Shown here: one piece after another, positions 1-9,100 of the stretch
How positions within the stretch are numbered: position 1 is the first letter of the stretch
Layout of the letters: the number at the start of each line of letters is the position of its first letter
Assembly: GCA_016234495.1 (NCBI GenBank)
Contig: JACRBI010000049.1
Location: 1-64,000 of the forward strand
Reading direction: 5' to 3'
DNA: 64,000 bases
DNA from: Chloroflexota bacterium
GTDB lineage: Bacteria > Chloroflexota > Anaerolineae > Anaerolineales > Villigracilaceae
The notes under the pieces: model-generated
What the model was told of the DNA's origin: nothing
Seen by the model: the letters and a program-made list of their open reading frames with translations, nothing else
Databases searched by the model: none
Made by a program: the position numbers and the translations under genes

Positions 1-141
1 AAACAGACATTTGTATTTACCGGCGGCGAGATCGTCAATGAGTTTCTCATGTCTACGGGGTATTTGGCCGGAGCGCACGAAGAGCAGTGTCCTGTTTTTC
101 GGACGGTGGCAAGCCTGCGTCCAGCGTGGATGCGAAAATAA
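1..141 (+). CDS. tag: DNA-3-methyladenine glycosylase I, C-terminal end (partial)
   Basis: The open frame runs in from the left edge and stops at 139-141, leaving 46 residues. They match the end of the Tag family, which excises 3-methyladenine from alkylated DNA in base excision repair. The segment FTGGEIVNEFLMSTGY followed by GAHEEQCP carries the HxxxC pair that supplies two zinc ligands in Tag. It is absent from the ORF track because its start lies outside the window. The following kinase gene starts 6 bp downstream, so the two may be co-transcribed. Identification is from the motif only. Confidence 0.8.
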   Translation, partial: KQTFVFTGGEIVNEFLMSTGYLAGAHEEQCPVFRTVASLRPAWMRK

Positions 142-147
142 TTCACC

Positions 148-1170
148 ATGACCGCGCAGCCAACCTTCATCATCGCCGGGAAACTTAATCGCGAATACAT
201 CCTGCCTCCGCTGGGGCTGGGTCATGCGCTTTTGGATTCGCCCGGCGGGAGTTTGCTTTATGCCGCGGGCGGGCTGGCCGTTTGGAATTCGAACGCGGGA
301 ATGATTGGACGCGTGGGTGAAGATTATCCGCATCAATGGCTGCGCGATCTCGAGGGGCGCGGTTTCGACACGCGCGGCATTCAGGTCATCCGCGATTCGC
401 AAAACATGGACCTGCGCGCTTTCATTGCATACACCGATAATTTTGAACGAAGCCAGTCCAACGCGGTTTCACATTTTGTGCGGCGGCAGCTTACATTTCC
501 CAAATCCCTGCTTGGTTATCAGGCGCCTGAATCTTCGCGCAAAGATTCGCGTGAACCCGAGCCAGCTTCGCCTGCCGCGCTGGATGTGCCAAAGGAATAT
601 TGGGATGTCTGCCATGTGCATCTCTGCCCCTTTGACTTTGTCAGCCAGAGTCAGATGGTCAACCTCTTCAAAGGCGGAGTCAACCAGACCGTCAGCCTGG
701 ATCCTGCTCCCGGCTATATGATGCCTTCCTTTTGGCGTGATCTGAGGCTGGTGCTGCAAGGCGTTACGATCTTCCAGCCATCGGAGGAGGAAATGCGCGC
801 GCTCTTTTGGGGCGAGACCAACGACCTGTGGGAGATGGCGCTCAAGATCAGCGAGTACGGTCCGCAGATCATCGTCATCAAGCGCGGCACGCACGGGCAG
901 ATGATTTACGATGTGGCGGGAAATCATCGTTATGAAGTGCCTGCCTATCCTTCGCGGGTGGCAGACCCAACCGGAATTGGCGATGCCTATTGCGGTGGAT
1001 TTTTGGCGGGCTTCCAATTAACGAATGATCCCTTAATGGCGGGGTTGTATGGAAGTGTCTCTGCTTCGCTAAAAATAGAAGGGAGCGGACCATTTTATCC
1101 GCTGGATGTGATGCCCGGTCTGGCCGAGGCGCGCCTGCGTTCCCTGAAAGATATGGCGAGGGAAGTTTAA
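148..1170 (+). CDS. PfkB-family carbohydrate kinase
   Basis: A 340-residue protein of the ribokinase/PfkB family, cytosolic kinases that phosphorylate sugars or nucleosides with ATP. The C-terminal signature DPTGIGDAYCGGF (about residues 274-286) holds the anion-hole glycines and the catalytic Asp of the GxGD motif. The N-terminal half has the family glycine motif, seen here as GGSLLYAAGGLAVW. There is a roughly 25-residue insertion rich in Pro, Ser and Arg near residue 135. The substrate cannot be read from the sequence. There is no clear Shine-Dalgarno sequence before the ATG; the gene lies 6 bp after tag. Confidence 0.85.
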   Translation: MTAQPTFIIAGKLNREYILPPLGLGHALLDSPGGSLLYAAGGLAVWNSNAGMIGRVGEDYPHQWLRDLEGRGFDTRGIQVIRDSQNMDLRAFIAYTDNFERSQSNAVSHFVRRQLTFPKSLLGYQAPESSRKDSREPEPASPAALDVPKEYWDVCHVHLCPFDFVSQSQMVNLFKGGVNQTVSLDPAPGYMMPSFWRDLRLVLQGVTIFQPSEEEMRALFWGETNDLWEMALKISEYGPQIIVIKRGTHGQMIYDVAGNHRYEVPAYPSRVADPTGIGDAYCGGFLAGFQLTNDPLMAGLYGSVSASLKIEGSGPFYPLDVMPGLAEARLRSLKDMAREV

Positions 1171-1254
1171 ATTCAAGGATGAAGGACAAAGTAATCTATT
1201 AAAAGTTTACGACTTCTCAAAATAGGTTGGCACGTTTTCAAATTTGAAGTAAAG

Positions 1255-1335
1255 CTTAACGCGAATTTCGCTAATGGGCGAATGACGCGAACGTTTAAAA
1301 AAAATGGCGAAATTCATCAAATTCGCTAAAAAACC
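1255..1335. repeat. Dispersed palindromic repeat, TTAACGCGAATT type
   Basis: This intergenic stretch begins CTTAACGCGAATTTCGCTAA and contains inverted partner words such as GGCGAAATTC and AAATTCGCTAA. The same words recur at 4358-4427, 44485-44546, 48184-48222 and 48655-48694. It fills most of the 233-bp gap between the kinase and the peptidase; nothing else was recognised there. Confidence 0.6.
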
Positions 1336-1403
1336 GTTCGATTGAAGAAATGAAAATTGTCATCACTTACAAAGTAACCACTACCGAATTATGATGGATA
1401 AAC

Positions 1404-2534
1404 ATGCAACCTGTAACCTTCCCACCTTCCAACTTAATCGACCTTGCGATTCAAGTTCAACAGATTCCCGCGCCTACATTTTCCGAAGGGCTGCGCGCTG
1501 AATTCGTGCGCGGACTTTTTGTCAACGAGGGGATTCAAGATATTTCGATTGATGCAACGGGGAATGTTTATGCGCGACTGGCGGGCAAACAGAAAAAAGC
1601 GAAACCGCTGATCGTCTCTGCCCATTTGGATACTGTCTTTCCAAACAGCATCAACTTGCAGGCGAAGAAGGAAGCGGGGAAGATCATTGCGCCGGGCATC
1701 GGAGATAATTCGCTGGGCGTGGCGGCGTTGATCGGAATCCTGTGGTCTTTGCGTGAAAGAAAAATTGACTTGCCGCATGATGTTTGGTTCGTGGCGAATG
1801 TCGGTGAGGAAGGTCTCGGTGACTTGTGCGGAATGCGCGCCGTTGTGGATCGTTTCGGCGACGACGTGATCGGCTATCTTGTTTTGGAGGGACTCGCGCT
1901 TGGGCACGTCTATCATCGCGCGATCGGGGTGCGGCGCTATCGCATCACTGCCAGAACCGCAGGCGGACATTCCTGGTCTGATTACGGTCAGCCTTCGGCG
2001 GTGCATGAACTGGCGGCGTTGATTACAAAATTGACGGCGATCCGTCTGCCGCGCGAGCCGCGCACCACGATGAACGTTGGCACGTTTGGCGGCGGGACGG
2101 GAATCAACGTGCTTGCTTCTGAAGCAAAATGCGACCTGGATCTGCGTTCGGAGGATTCGCAATTGCTGGAAAATCTAATTCATCAGGTGGAAGAATTATT
2201 CCGCCGTGCAGATCGTGACGGGGTGAAGGTTCTGGCAGAAATCATTGGTCAGCGCCCCGCAGGTGAAATTCCCGCCGCGCATCCGCTGGTGAAACTGGCG
2301 GTAAATTGCTTGCATGAACAGGGATTGAGCGCAGGGCTGACGGCAGGTTCAACTGACGCGAACATTCCGTTGAGTCGCGGCATTCCAGCCGTTGTCATGG
2401 GAATCACCAGCGGCGGCGGCGCTCATACCACTCACGAATACATTGATATTGACCCGATTGAAAAAGGCATGAAGAGTGTGATTCGGTTTGTGGAATTAGT
2501 TGGGGGAGAAAAGGGATTAGGAATTAGGGATTAG
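1404..2534 (+). CDS. M20-family metallopeptidase
   Basis: A 376-residue protein of the M20/M25/M40 amidohydrolase family, cytosolic di-zinc enzymes that cleave small peptides or acylated amino acids. Zinc and catalytic motifs are visible: SAHLDTVF (about residues 71-78), GDNSLGVAALIG (metal-bridging Asp), the catalytic Glu pair in ANVGEEGLGDLCG, and a C-terminal GGGAHTTHEY that supplies the last histidine ligand. The dimerisation domain between them has AGGHSWSDYG. There is no signal peptide. The peptide specificity (PepT-like or other) cannot be decided. The 3' end runs into a short GGGATTAGGAATTAGG tract. Confidence 0.88.
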   Translation: MQPVTFPPSNLIDLAIQVQQIPAPTFSEGLRAEFVRGLFVNEGIQDISIDATGNVYARLAGKQKKAKPLIVSAHLDTVFPNSINLQAKKEAGKIIAPGIGDNSLGVAALIGILWSLRERKIDLPHDVWFVANVGEEGLGDLCGMRAVVDRFGDDVIGYLVLEGLALGHVYHRAIGVRRYRITARTAGGHSWSDYGQPSAVHELAALITKLTAIRLPREPRTTMNVGTFGGGTGINVLASEAKCDLDLRSEDSQLLENLIHQVEELFRRADRDGVKVLAEIIGQRPAGEIPAAHPLVKLAVNCLHEQGLSAGLTAGSTDANIPLSRGIPAVVMGITSGGGAHTTHEYIDIDPIEKGMKSVIRFVELVGGEKGLGIRD

Positions 2535-2577
2535 GAGTTGTAAATCGCCGTAGCAGTCTTCCGCACTTTGCCTTCCG

Positions 2578-4290
2578 CTATTTCAATCCCGTTACTTCAA
2601 AAACATCGATTCGATGGGTCTTGCCTTTCAGATCCATTTCCTCATGAGGCACAACCCTGACATCTTCTTTGACCCGCTCATAGGCTTCCTTGCTGATTAG
2701 AATTTGATTCTTCGCCGAGTTTTCCTGAATGCGTTTTGCCACATTGACGTTGTCACTGATTGCGGTGTATTCAAGCCGTTTTTCGGTTCCGATCAAACCC
2801 AGGACCGCTTCGCCAAAATGGATGCCCGCGCCAAAAGAAAGATGTTCGTCTTCGGGCAAAACTTTGTAAAGCTCCTCGACCGAGTCGCGTAATGCCAGCG
2901 CGGCTTTGACAGCGCGCAGGGTGTGATCTTCCTGTTGAATGGGGGCGTTGAACCATGCCATGATCGCATCGCCCATGAACTTGTCAATTGTGCCTTCCTG
3001 TGAAAGCACAGCATCTGCCATGGCGGCGAGATAACGGTTCAAAGTCAGCACCAATTTTTCAGGTGATAACTTTTCGCTGTAGGTGGTAAATCCGCGGATG
3101 TCTGCAAACAGCACGGTGATGTTTGCGCGTTTGCCGCCAAGCTGCAAACTGTTCGGGTCGAGTTGTTCGATCACAGCCGGCGAGACCATGCGCTCGAAGA
3201 GTCTGCGCTGGGCTTCAAGTTTTTTGCGCTCGGTCAGGTCGTCGAGGACGATGGCGACGCCCTGCGTCTTCTGGCTTGAATCTTTGAGCGGCGAAAAATT
3301 CAAACGCCAGTTTACATTTCCGCGCGAAGGCAGGTTGTGGCTGACCTCAAGGTCAATGATGGGTCTTTCGGTTGCGCGCACCTCCCTCAGATGCGGCGCG
3401 ATGAATCTCGAAACGGAAGCAAGCACCTCGTTAAGATGATGACCGAGAATCTCCGGCGCGGTATGTCCGATGATGGTCTGCGCGGCTCGATTCGCCAGCG
3501 TGACCTGGTCCTGCACATCGGCGGTGATGACTCCGCTGGCGATGGATGCGAAAACCGATTCCATCAAATTCTTGAGTCCGGTTACTTCTTCGAGCGAATG
3601 TTTGAGCGAGGAAAATAAACGCGCGTTCTCGATGGCGACCGCGGCCTGATTTGCAAATGCCACCAAAAGGTCTTTTTCAGAATCGGCAAAGATGCCCGCG
3701 CGGATGCGGTTGTCGGCATAGATCACACCGATGAGTTCGTTCTTTGCTTTGAGCGGCACGCATAAAATGGAACGCAGGTTGAAGGCCACGATGCTTTCCT
3801 GCCCGATGAAGCGATTGTCTTCCTGCGCATTCGTGGTGAGGATCGGCTCGCCGCTTTCGATGACGCGTCCCACGATCGAACGGCTGACGGTCAACTCGGA
3901 CGGGTTGATGGATTCCATTTCCCAGTTGCGTCCCATGCGCGTGACCATGTCGCCTTTGTCGTCGCGCAGCATTAGGAAGCCGCGTTCGGCGCGTGTCAGG
4001 CGCACGATATTGTCCATCACGATCCGCAGTACTTCGTCGAGTTCGAGCGATGAGTTGATGACCTGTCCCGTATCGGCCAGCGCCAGCATGTTGCTGTGTT
4101 CTTTTTGGAAGGCTTCGATCTTTCCGCTGATGATCGGAAGCGTGGTTTCCAGGAAGTGTAATTCTTCGATCGTGCCTCTGGGCAGTCTGAGCCTGCTTGC
4201 TTCGAGTTCGACGCGAATTTTTTCCGCCAGCAGGCCGAGGGAATGTAGTTGTTCGTGGACAGTTGTAGGGCGGGTTTGATCTGGGTTCAT
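2578..4290 (-). CDS. GAF-PAS class III adenylate cyclase
   Basis: A 570-residue soluble nucleotide cyclase. Order: N-terminal coiled region (1-70), GAF domain (about 75-225), PAS domain (about 238-355), short linker, then a class III cyclase catalytic domain (about 385-560). The catalytic domain shows ITVLFADIRGFTTYSE with the first metal-binding Asp, KFMGDAIMAWF with the substrate Lys and second metal Asp, and EYTAISDNVNVAKR. The Lys in KFMGD favours ATP over GTP, so cAMP is the expected product. It probably converts a signal sensed by GAF/PAS into cAMP. No partner gene lies next to it; it is convergent with the M20 peptidase. Confidence 0.9.
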   Translation of the reverse strand: MNPDQTRPTTVHEQLHSLGLLAEKIRVELEASRLRLPRGTIEELHFLETTLPIISGKIEAFQKEHSNMLALADTGQVINSSLELDEVLRIVMDNIVRLTRAERGFLMLRDDKGDMVTRMGRNWEMESINPSELTVSRSIVGRVIESGEPILTTNAQEDNRFIGQESIVAFNLRSILCVPLKAKNELIGVIYADNRIRAGIFADSEKDLLVAFANQAAVAIENARLFSSLKHSLEEVTGLKNLMESVFASIASGVITADVQDQVTLANRAAQTIIGHTAPEILGHHLNEVLASVSRFIAPHLREVRATERPIIDLEVSHNLPSRGNVNWRLNFSPLKDSSQKTQGVAIVLDDLTERKKLEAQRRLFERMVSPAVIEQLDPNSLQLGGKRANITVLFADIRGFTTYSEKLSPEKLVLTLNRYLAAMADAVLSQEGTIDKFMGDAIMAWFNAPIQQEDHTLRAVKAALALRDSVEELYKVLPEDEHLSFGAGIHFGEAVLGLIGTEKRLEYTAISDNVNVAKRIQENSAKNQILISKEAYERVKEDVRVVPHEEMDLKGKTHRIDVFEVTGLK

Positions 4291-4357
4291 GGAGTGTTCA
4301 GTTGAAATTTCAGAGGTTGATTCTTATCTTAGGACTTACGCAGTTCAAAATATTTTA

Positions 4358-4427
4358 GCCACTAATTTCGCGAATTTGCACGAATTATTTAAGAAATTAG
4401 CGAAAATTCGTGTAATTCGCGGCTGGC
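4358..4427. repeat. Palindromic repeat, CGCGAATT type
   Basis: An imperfect hairpin running GCCACTAATTTCGCGAATT ... AATTCGTGTAATTCGCGGCTGGC between two gene ends. It shares its core words with the repeat at 1255-1335. Confidence 0.55.
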
Positions 4428-4451
4428 CTTGTGGTCTTGCGTATATCCCGT

Positions 4452-6767
4452 CTAATTGTATCCCAAGATGAAGAACTTAACCCGCAGGAACAATATCTGA
4501 TACAGGATGCGCCACGCCGAGCGGCGGGTGAGCGATGCGTCGCCGGCGCGGCGGCTGAACATGGCGGATTGATGCTCGCGCAATAAAATTTCTATGGCGG
4601 GCGCGGCTGAGGGGAGAATCTCCGTCAGGGTTTTGGCGCGCTCTGCCGGCGTGGCGTGAAGCGGCTGCGGCTTTTCCATCCAGCGCAGGGCAGTGTTGAC
4701 GCTTTGAAATGACCGTTCGATCGAGGTCAGGGAATTCCAACGGATCCAGCGATTCAGCCAGGCTGGCGTCTCCCATCCATTTCGTTCGGCCACATTTTTG
4801 AGGATCTGCGCTGTTTGCACGTTTGGCGCGAAGCGTCTCTTGAGGAGGAAGGCGATCAGCGCCAGAGATGCCGCGCCTGCCGCGAGACTGATCCAGATGA
4901 TTTGAACGCGCGTCAGGGCTATGACGGGTTGGTTGGTTTCTTCGCCTGACAGAGGCTTGTCCTGTGTGATCGGGTCAACTTCAGGCGCGGCTGGCAGAGG
5001 AGGAATTGCGAGTACAGGATCGATCCGTTCTGCCGGGCGGTCGAGCGGCTCCTGGTTGCCGGTCGGCTCGAACTCGACCCAGCCATAATTTGGAAAATAA
5101 ACTTCAGGCCAGGCGTGCGCGTCACGCTCGCGGACGGTGTAAAAGGTGTTTTGTAAATTCGCTTCGCCCTGCGCAAATCCCACCGCCAGCCGCGCGGGGA
5201 TGCCGATGGAGCGCAGCATCAAAACTTCTGTGCTGGCGTAATAATTGCAAAAGCCCTGTTTAACGTCAAATAAAAAATATTCCAGGGCGTCGGTGGTTCC
5301 TTCGGGGAAAGAGATGGAAGGCTTGTATTCGATCTCTGAGCGCAGATAGTTTGTGATCGCCGCCGCCTTGTCGTAGGGCGTTTCTTTATTGGCTGTGATG
5401 TCAAAAGCCAGCGATTGAATCCGTACCGAGAAATTCGGCGGTAGCTGCAAATATCTGTCCGTCACCCAGGCGGGATATTCCTCACCGCTTGTCCGCAGAT
5501 CGGCAATGGTCGGATTTGCCATGAGCGCTTTGACATGATAACTGTCCCCCGCTTCCAACTTCGGCGACGCCTGCACCGCCAAAATATCCAGAGTCTCCGC
5601 TGCGGGGATTTGCTTGTAAACGATGTTGGCAGGGTGACTGACAAACAACGGCTGCGCGGCAGAGTAAAGGATGGTCTGTCCCTTGAGGTACACATTGAAT
5701 GTAAAGTTCAAACTTGAACGATGATCCATATCGGGGATGCTGAAATCGCCGTCCTGCGGTTCGTAGTTCAAGCCCCCTACATCCGTTGTGACCCAGCGTC
5801 CGTTTTCAAAGGTGTCATACACTCTGCCGCGCCAGTACAGCCGCGGATATTCCGTCACAGCCGCCGGCACATAAACAAGGAACGCCACCGCCGCGCTTTG
5901 TTTTGCGCGCGTGCCCAGCGACAATTCATTGCGATAAAAATCGCTGACGGGCAGGTTCTCCTTTTTTGCCGCCGCGAAAATATTTTCCATGCGTTCGTTC
6001 TTCGGGAAAATTTTGTTGGATATCCTTTGCCAGGCTGTCCGCGCCTGTGTGTTGTACGTCAGGGCGGATGGGGCAGCCCATGCCAGCAGAATCAAGACCG
6101 CCGCGCTGACCATGATCGTGTTGTTAAAATCCATTCCGCTTTCGGCGGAGATTTGCACATGCCGCTCGCGCCAGTTTTTTTGGTCAACCAGATATTTTTG
6201 CCGTCCCAGCAAAAGCAACGCCACGAAAATATACAGCCCAAACATCCAGCTAAAATCCCGCGTGGTGTAGTGATTGAGGTAAATTACGAACATCAAAATG
6301 CCGCTTGGCAGAACAGCAGCCAGCGCGTTGGCATAGCGCGTCAGATAATAACCGCTGACGAGCGCGGCGAACCAATACGGGATGCAGAACATCGCCACAA
6401 AGAACAGCGGATCTTTGACCGGTCTGCCGGCGCTGAATTCGCTCAGCCCGAGCAGAATCCGCCCGGCCAGCACAGCCAGCCTGTCACCGAGGTAGGCTTC
6501 CTCCTCCCCAAACTCGATCATGCCAAGCAACTGCCATGTCAAAAGCGCGAGCATGTACCCGACTGCCAGAATATTCACGCCGCGCTTTTGAAATTTACTT
6601 TGCCCCAGCGCCAGCCCAACCAGCAAACCGAGCAGCGCAACACTGCGGACGTATTCAAGTCCATCTGTCCAGCCAGTGGACTGCAAACGCCAGGCGGAGA
6701 ACAGAGTTGCCAGAAATAAAAATACGGCAGAAGGCAGATCCCACCAGCGCGCGGATGATTTTTCCAT
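4452..6767 (-). CDS. TgpA-like membrane transglutaminase-domain protein
   Basis: 771 residues from the ATG at 6767; the ORF track start (TTG at 6803) adds 12 residues and runs into the divergent gene's upstream region. The N-terminal third has several membrane segments (about residues 15-230). A large extracytoplasmic region follows, with a transglutaminase-like core: QGFCNYYASTEVLMLRSIGIPARL carries the catalytic Cys, RDAHAWPEVYFPNYGWVEFEPT the His and Asp. After a Pro-rich linker comes a single membrane helix (about residue 625) and a cytoplasmic tail with DUF4129 character. This is the TgpA architecture, of poorly known physiological substrate. The usual MoxR and DUF58 partners are not adjacent. 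Confidence 0.85.
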   Translation of the reverse strand: MEKSSARWWDLPSAVFLFLATLFSAWRLQSTGWTDGLEYVRSVALLGLLVGLALGQSKFQKRGVNILAVGYMLALLTWQLLGMIEFGEEEAYLGDRLAVLAGRILLGLSEFSAGRPVKDPLFFVAMFCIPYWFAALVSGYYLTRYANALAAVLPSGILMFVIYLNHYTTRDFSWMFGLYIFVALLLLGRQKYLVDQKNWRERHVQISAESGMDFNNTIMVSAAVLILLAWAAPSALTYNTQARTAWQRISNKIFPKNERMENIFAAAKKENLPVSDFYRNELSLGTRAKQSAAVAFLVYVPAAVTEYPRLYWRGRVYDTFENGRWVTTDVGGLNYEPQDGDFSIPDMDHRSSLNFTFNVYLKGQTILYSAAQPLFVSHPANIVYKQIPAAETLDILAVQASPKLEAGDSYHVKALMANPTIADLRTSGEEYPAWVTDRYLQLPPNFSVRIQSLAFDITANKETPYDKAAAITNYLRSEIEYKPSISFPEGTTDALEYFLFDVKQGFCNYYASTEVLMLRSIGIPARLAVGFAQGEANLQNTFYTVRERDAHAWPEVYFPNYGWVEFEPTGNQEPLDRPAERIDPVLAIPPLPAAPEVDPITQDKPLSGEETNQPVIALTRVQIIWISLAAGAASLALIAFLLKRRFAPNVQTAQILKNVAERNGWETPAWLNRWIRWNSLTSIERSFQSVNTALRWMEKPQPLHATPAERAKTLTEILPSAAPAIEILLREHQSAMFSRRAGDASLTRRSAWRILYQILFLRVKFFILGYN

Positions 6768-6829
6768 CCTTTGAGTGTACAATAAATGCCGCAGGTACGT
6801 CAATTCAAAAAGCAGTTCTGGAGGATGGT

Positions 6830-7804
6830 ATGCAATCGTTAATCGACTTTGGCATTTCTCTCATCGTCGCACTTCAAAGCATGGGCGATTGGCTGATCGC
6901 CCCCATGAAATTTTTTAGTTACCTCGGCAACGAGGAATTCTTTTTGCTTGTCCTGCCGCTGCTCTACTGGAGCGTTGATTCCGCGCTTGGCTTGCGGGTC
7001 GGCGTGATTCTTGTGACGAGTAATCTATTCAACAATGTCTTCAAACTGATCTTTGCCGGGCCGCGCCCGTATTGGGTCAGTTCGCATGTTCGCGCGCTGT
7101 GGACAGAAACATCCTTCGGCATTCCCTCCGGGCACGCGCAAAATGCGGTCACTGTTTGGGGGATGATCGCCGCCTATTACAAGCGGACCTGGGTCTGGGC
7201 GACTGCCATCGCGCTCATCTTCCTGATCGGTTTTTCGCGCATCTTCCTCGCCGCGCATTTCCCGCACGACGTGGTCTTCGGTTGGCTGTTAGGCGCGATT
7301 CTCCTGTGGGCATTCATGCGTTTCTGGGAGCCGATTGCAGCCCGTGTCAACCAAAAAACTTTGGCGCAAAAAATATTAATTGCTTTCATTACATCCATGC
7401 TTTTCATCGCACTTGGATTTGGCGCGACGAGTTTGCGGAGCGGATTTCAAATCCCTCAAACGTGGATGGATAATGCGCGCCTCGCCGGCGACGAATTGCC
7501 TGATCCTGTTGACCCAAACAGTACCTTCACCTCAGCAGGGACTTTCTTCGGGCTGGCAGCCGGCGCAGCGTGGATCCTGTCTCTTGGCGGGTATCAGGCC
7601 GCAGGTCCGATTCAGAAGCGCGCCATTCGTTACGTCATCGGCCTGGTCGGAGTCCTCATCCTTTATATGGGACTTGGTCAAATCTTCCCGCGCGATCCCG
7701 ACCTGATTTCCTACGCCCTGCGCTTTGTGCGTTACACGCTGATCGGTTTTTGGGTGGCGGGCGGCGCGCCGTGGGTCTTCAAGAAAATTAAACTCGCGGA
7801 GTGA
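6830..7804 (+). CDS. PAP2-family membrane phosphatase
   Basis: The ORF track begins at 6536, but the ATG at 6830 has a strong ribosome site (GGAGG, 5 nt before) and gives a 324-residue membrane protein. The three phosphatase motifs are intact: KLIFAGPRPYW, IPSGHAQNAV and SRIFLAAHFPHDVVFG (acid-base and nucleophile histidines). About eight membrane segments follow. The family dephosphorylates lipid phosphates such as undecaprenyl pyrophosphate or phosphatidate at the outer membrane face. It heads a plus-strand run of envelope polysaccharide genes, which favours a lipid-carrier role; this is inference. Confidence 0.88.
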   Translation: MQSLIDFGISLIVALQSMGDWLIAPMKFFSYLGNEEFFLLVLPLLYWSVDSALGLRVGVILVTSNLFNNVFKLIFAGPRPYWVSSHVRALWTETSFGIPSGHAQNAVTVWGMIAAYYKRTWVWATAIALIFLIGFSRIFLAAHFPHDVVFGWLLGAILLWAFMRFWEPIAARVNQKTLAQKILIAFITSMLFIALGFGATSLRSGFQIPQTWMDNARLAGDELPDPVDPNSTFTSAGTFFGLAAGAAWILSLGGYQAAGPIQKRAIRYVIGLVGVLILYMGLGQIFPRDPDLISYALRFVRYTLIGFWVAGGAPWVFKKIKLAE

Positions 7805-7818
7805 TTCGAAGTTCATTC

Positions 7819-9045
7819 ATGAAAATTTTGCTGCTCAACCAAGCCTTCGTCTCGCCGGACGAGCCGGGGCATACGCGCCATTTTGAGATGGCGCAATTCT
7901 TGCGCGCGCGCGGACATGAGTTGGTGATCGTCGCCAGTGATTTGAATTATCAAACGGGACAGCGCACGGTGGAGCGGCGCGGACTCTTTGCCGAGCAGGT
8001 CATTGACGGCGTGCGGATTCTGCGCGCGTATATTTTCCCCGCGCTGCATCGCAGTTATTTTTGGCGCATCATTTCGTTCTTTAGTTTTATGTTCAGCTCG
8101 GTGTGGACTGCGCTGACCGTGAAAGATGCGGACATCATCATGGGCACCACGCCGCCAATCTTTCAGGCTGTCTCTGCCTGGGTCGTGGCTTTGATTCGGC
8201 GCAAGCCGTTCCTGCTCGAAGTGCGCGACCTGTGGCCTGAGTTCGGCGTCAGCATGGGCGTGCTGAAGAATCCGATCGTGATCGCGCTCGCGCGCTGGCT
8301 TGAAAACTTTTTGTATGCGCGCGCCACACATATTCTCGTCAATTCACCGGCGTACAAGGAATATATGCTCGGCAAAGGCGTGCCTGAAAACAAAGTCACC
8401 TACATTCCCTACGGCACAGATGTGGATATGTTCAACCCCGATGTGGACGGTTCATCCATTCGCGCGAAGTTGGAGTTGGAAAATAAATTTGTTGTGCTTT
8501 ACGCGGGCGCGCTCGGGCAGGCGAATGACATTGATACCATTCTGCGCGCGGCAGAAAGATTGAAGCCGCACGACAAAATTTGCTTTGTCCTGTTTGGCGA
8601 TGGCAAGGAACGTACGCGGCTCGAATCTGAATCAAGGCGAAAGAATTTATCGAATGTCATCTTTGCCGGTGTTTGCCCCAAGAAGGAAATGCCGCTCGTG
8701 ATCGCCTCTTCTGATGTGTGCCTCGCGATCCTTCAGGATATTCCCATGTTCCGCACCACCTACCCGAACAAGGTTTTTGATTACATGGCCGCTGCGCGCG
8801 CGACTGTGCTGGTCATTGACGGTGTTGTGCGTGATGTGATCGAATCTTCCGACGGTGGTGTGTTCATCCAGCCGGGCGACGATGAGCAGCTTGCTGAAAC
8901 GATCCGCGATCTGGCAAATGCTCCGCAGCGCGTGAAGCAAATGGGATTGAACGCGCGCGCATACCTGGTGAAGCATCTTGACCGCCGCGATAAATTAGAT
9001 GAAACGCTCACCTTGCTTAAATCATTAACCACAAAGGAGCACTAA
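7819..9045 (+). CDS. Glycosyltransferase family 4 (WbuB/WcaI-like)
   Basis: 408 residues from the ATG at 7819 (a GTG at 7801 overlaps the previous stop; the ATG starts the usual MKILLLNQAF strand). Two Rossmann-like lobes: the N-terminal acceptor lobe with the PDEPGHTRHFEMAQFL loop, and the GT-B donor lobe with VLYAGALGQANDIDTILRAAE and the later PNKVFDYMAAARATV, in place of the usual E-x7-E. It probably adds a sugar during capsule or exopolysaccharide synthesis on the inner membrane. The last residues (TTKEH) are encoded by a palindromic repeat that supplies the stop codon. Confidence 0.87.
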   Translation: MKILLLNQAFVSPDEPGHTRHFEMAQFLRARGHELVIVASDLNYQTGQRTVERRGLFAEQVIDGVRILRAYIFPALHRSYFWRIISFFSFMFSSVWTALTVKDADIIMGTTPPIFQAVSAWVVALIRRKPFLLEVRDLWPEFGVSMGVLKNPIVIALARWLENFLYARATHILVNSPAYKEYMLGKGVPENKVTYIPYGTDVDMFNPDVDGSSIRAKLELENKFVVLYAGALGQANDIDTILRAAERLKPHDKICFVLFGDGKERTRLESESRRKNLSNVIFAGVCPKKEMPLVIASSDVCLAILQDIPMFRTTYPNKVFDYMAAARATVLVIDGVVRDVIESSDGGVFIQPGDDEQLAETIRDLANAPQRVKQMGLNARAYLVKHLDRRDKLDETLTLLKSLTTKEH

Positions 9046-9090
9046 GGGTCACAAAGAAAACCTTTGTGTTACTTCGTGACCCTTCGTGGT
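9028..9090. repeat. Palindromic repeat, ACCACGAAGG type
   Basis: The sequence ACCACAAAGGAGCACTAAGG ... CCTTCGTGGT forms an inverted repeat that contains the stop codon of the glycosyltransferase and ends 10 bp before the next start. Close relatives lie at 31627-31697 and 36042-36102. Confidence 0.75.
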
Positions 9091-9100
9091 TGATTCTTTT

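Noticed and set aside
469-1017. 182-codon minus-strand ORF within the PfkB gene
   Set aside because: Antisense shadow of a clear kinase gene; no family motifs.
5721-6719. 332-codon plus-strand ORF opposite the transglutaminase gene
   Set aside because: Rich in His, Gln and Arg as expected from antisense reading of a membrane-protein gene; no motifs.
7801-7819. GTG at 7801 as glycosyltransferase start, coupled to the PAP2 stop
   Set aside because: The ATG at 7819 begins directly with the conserved first beta strand; the extra residues are not family-like.
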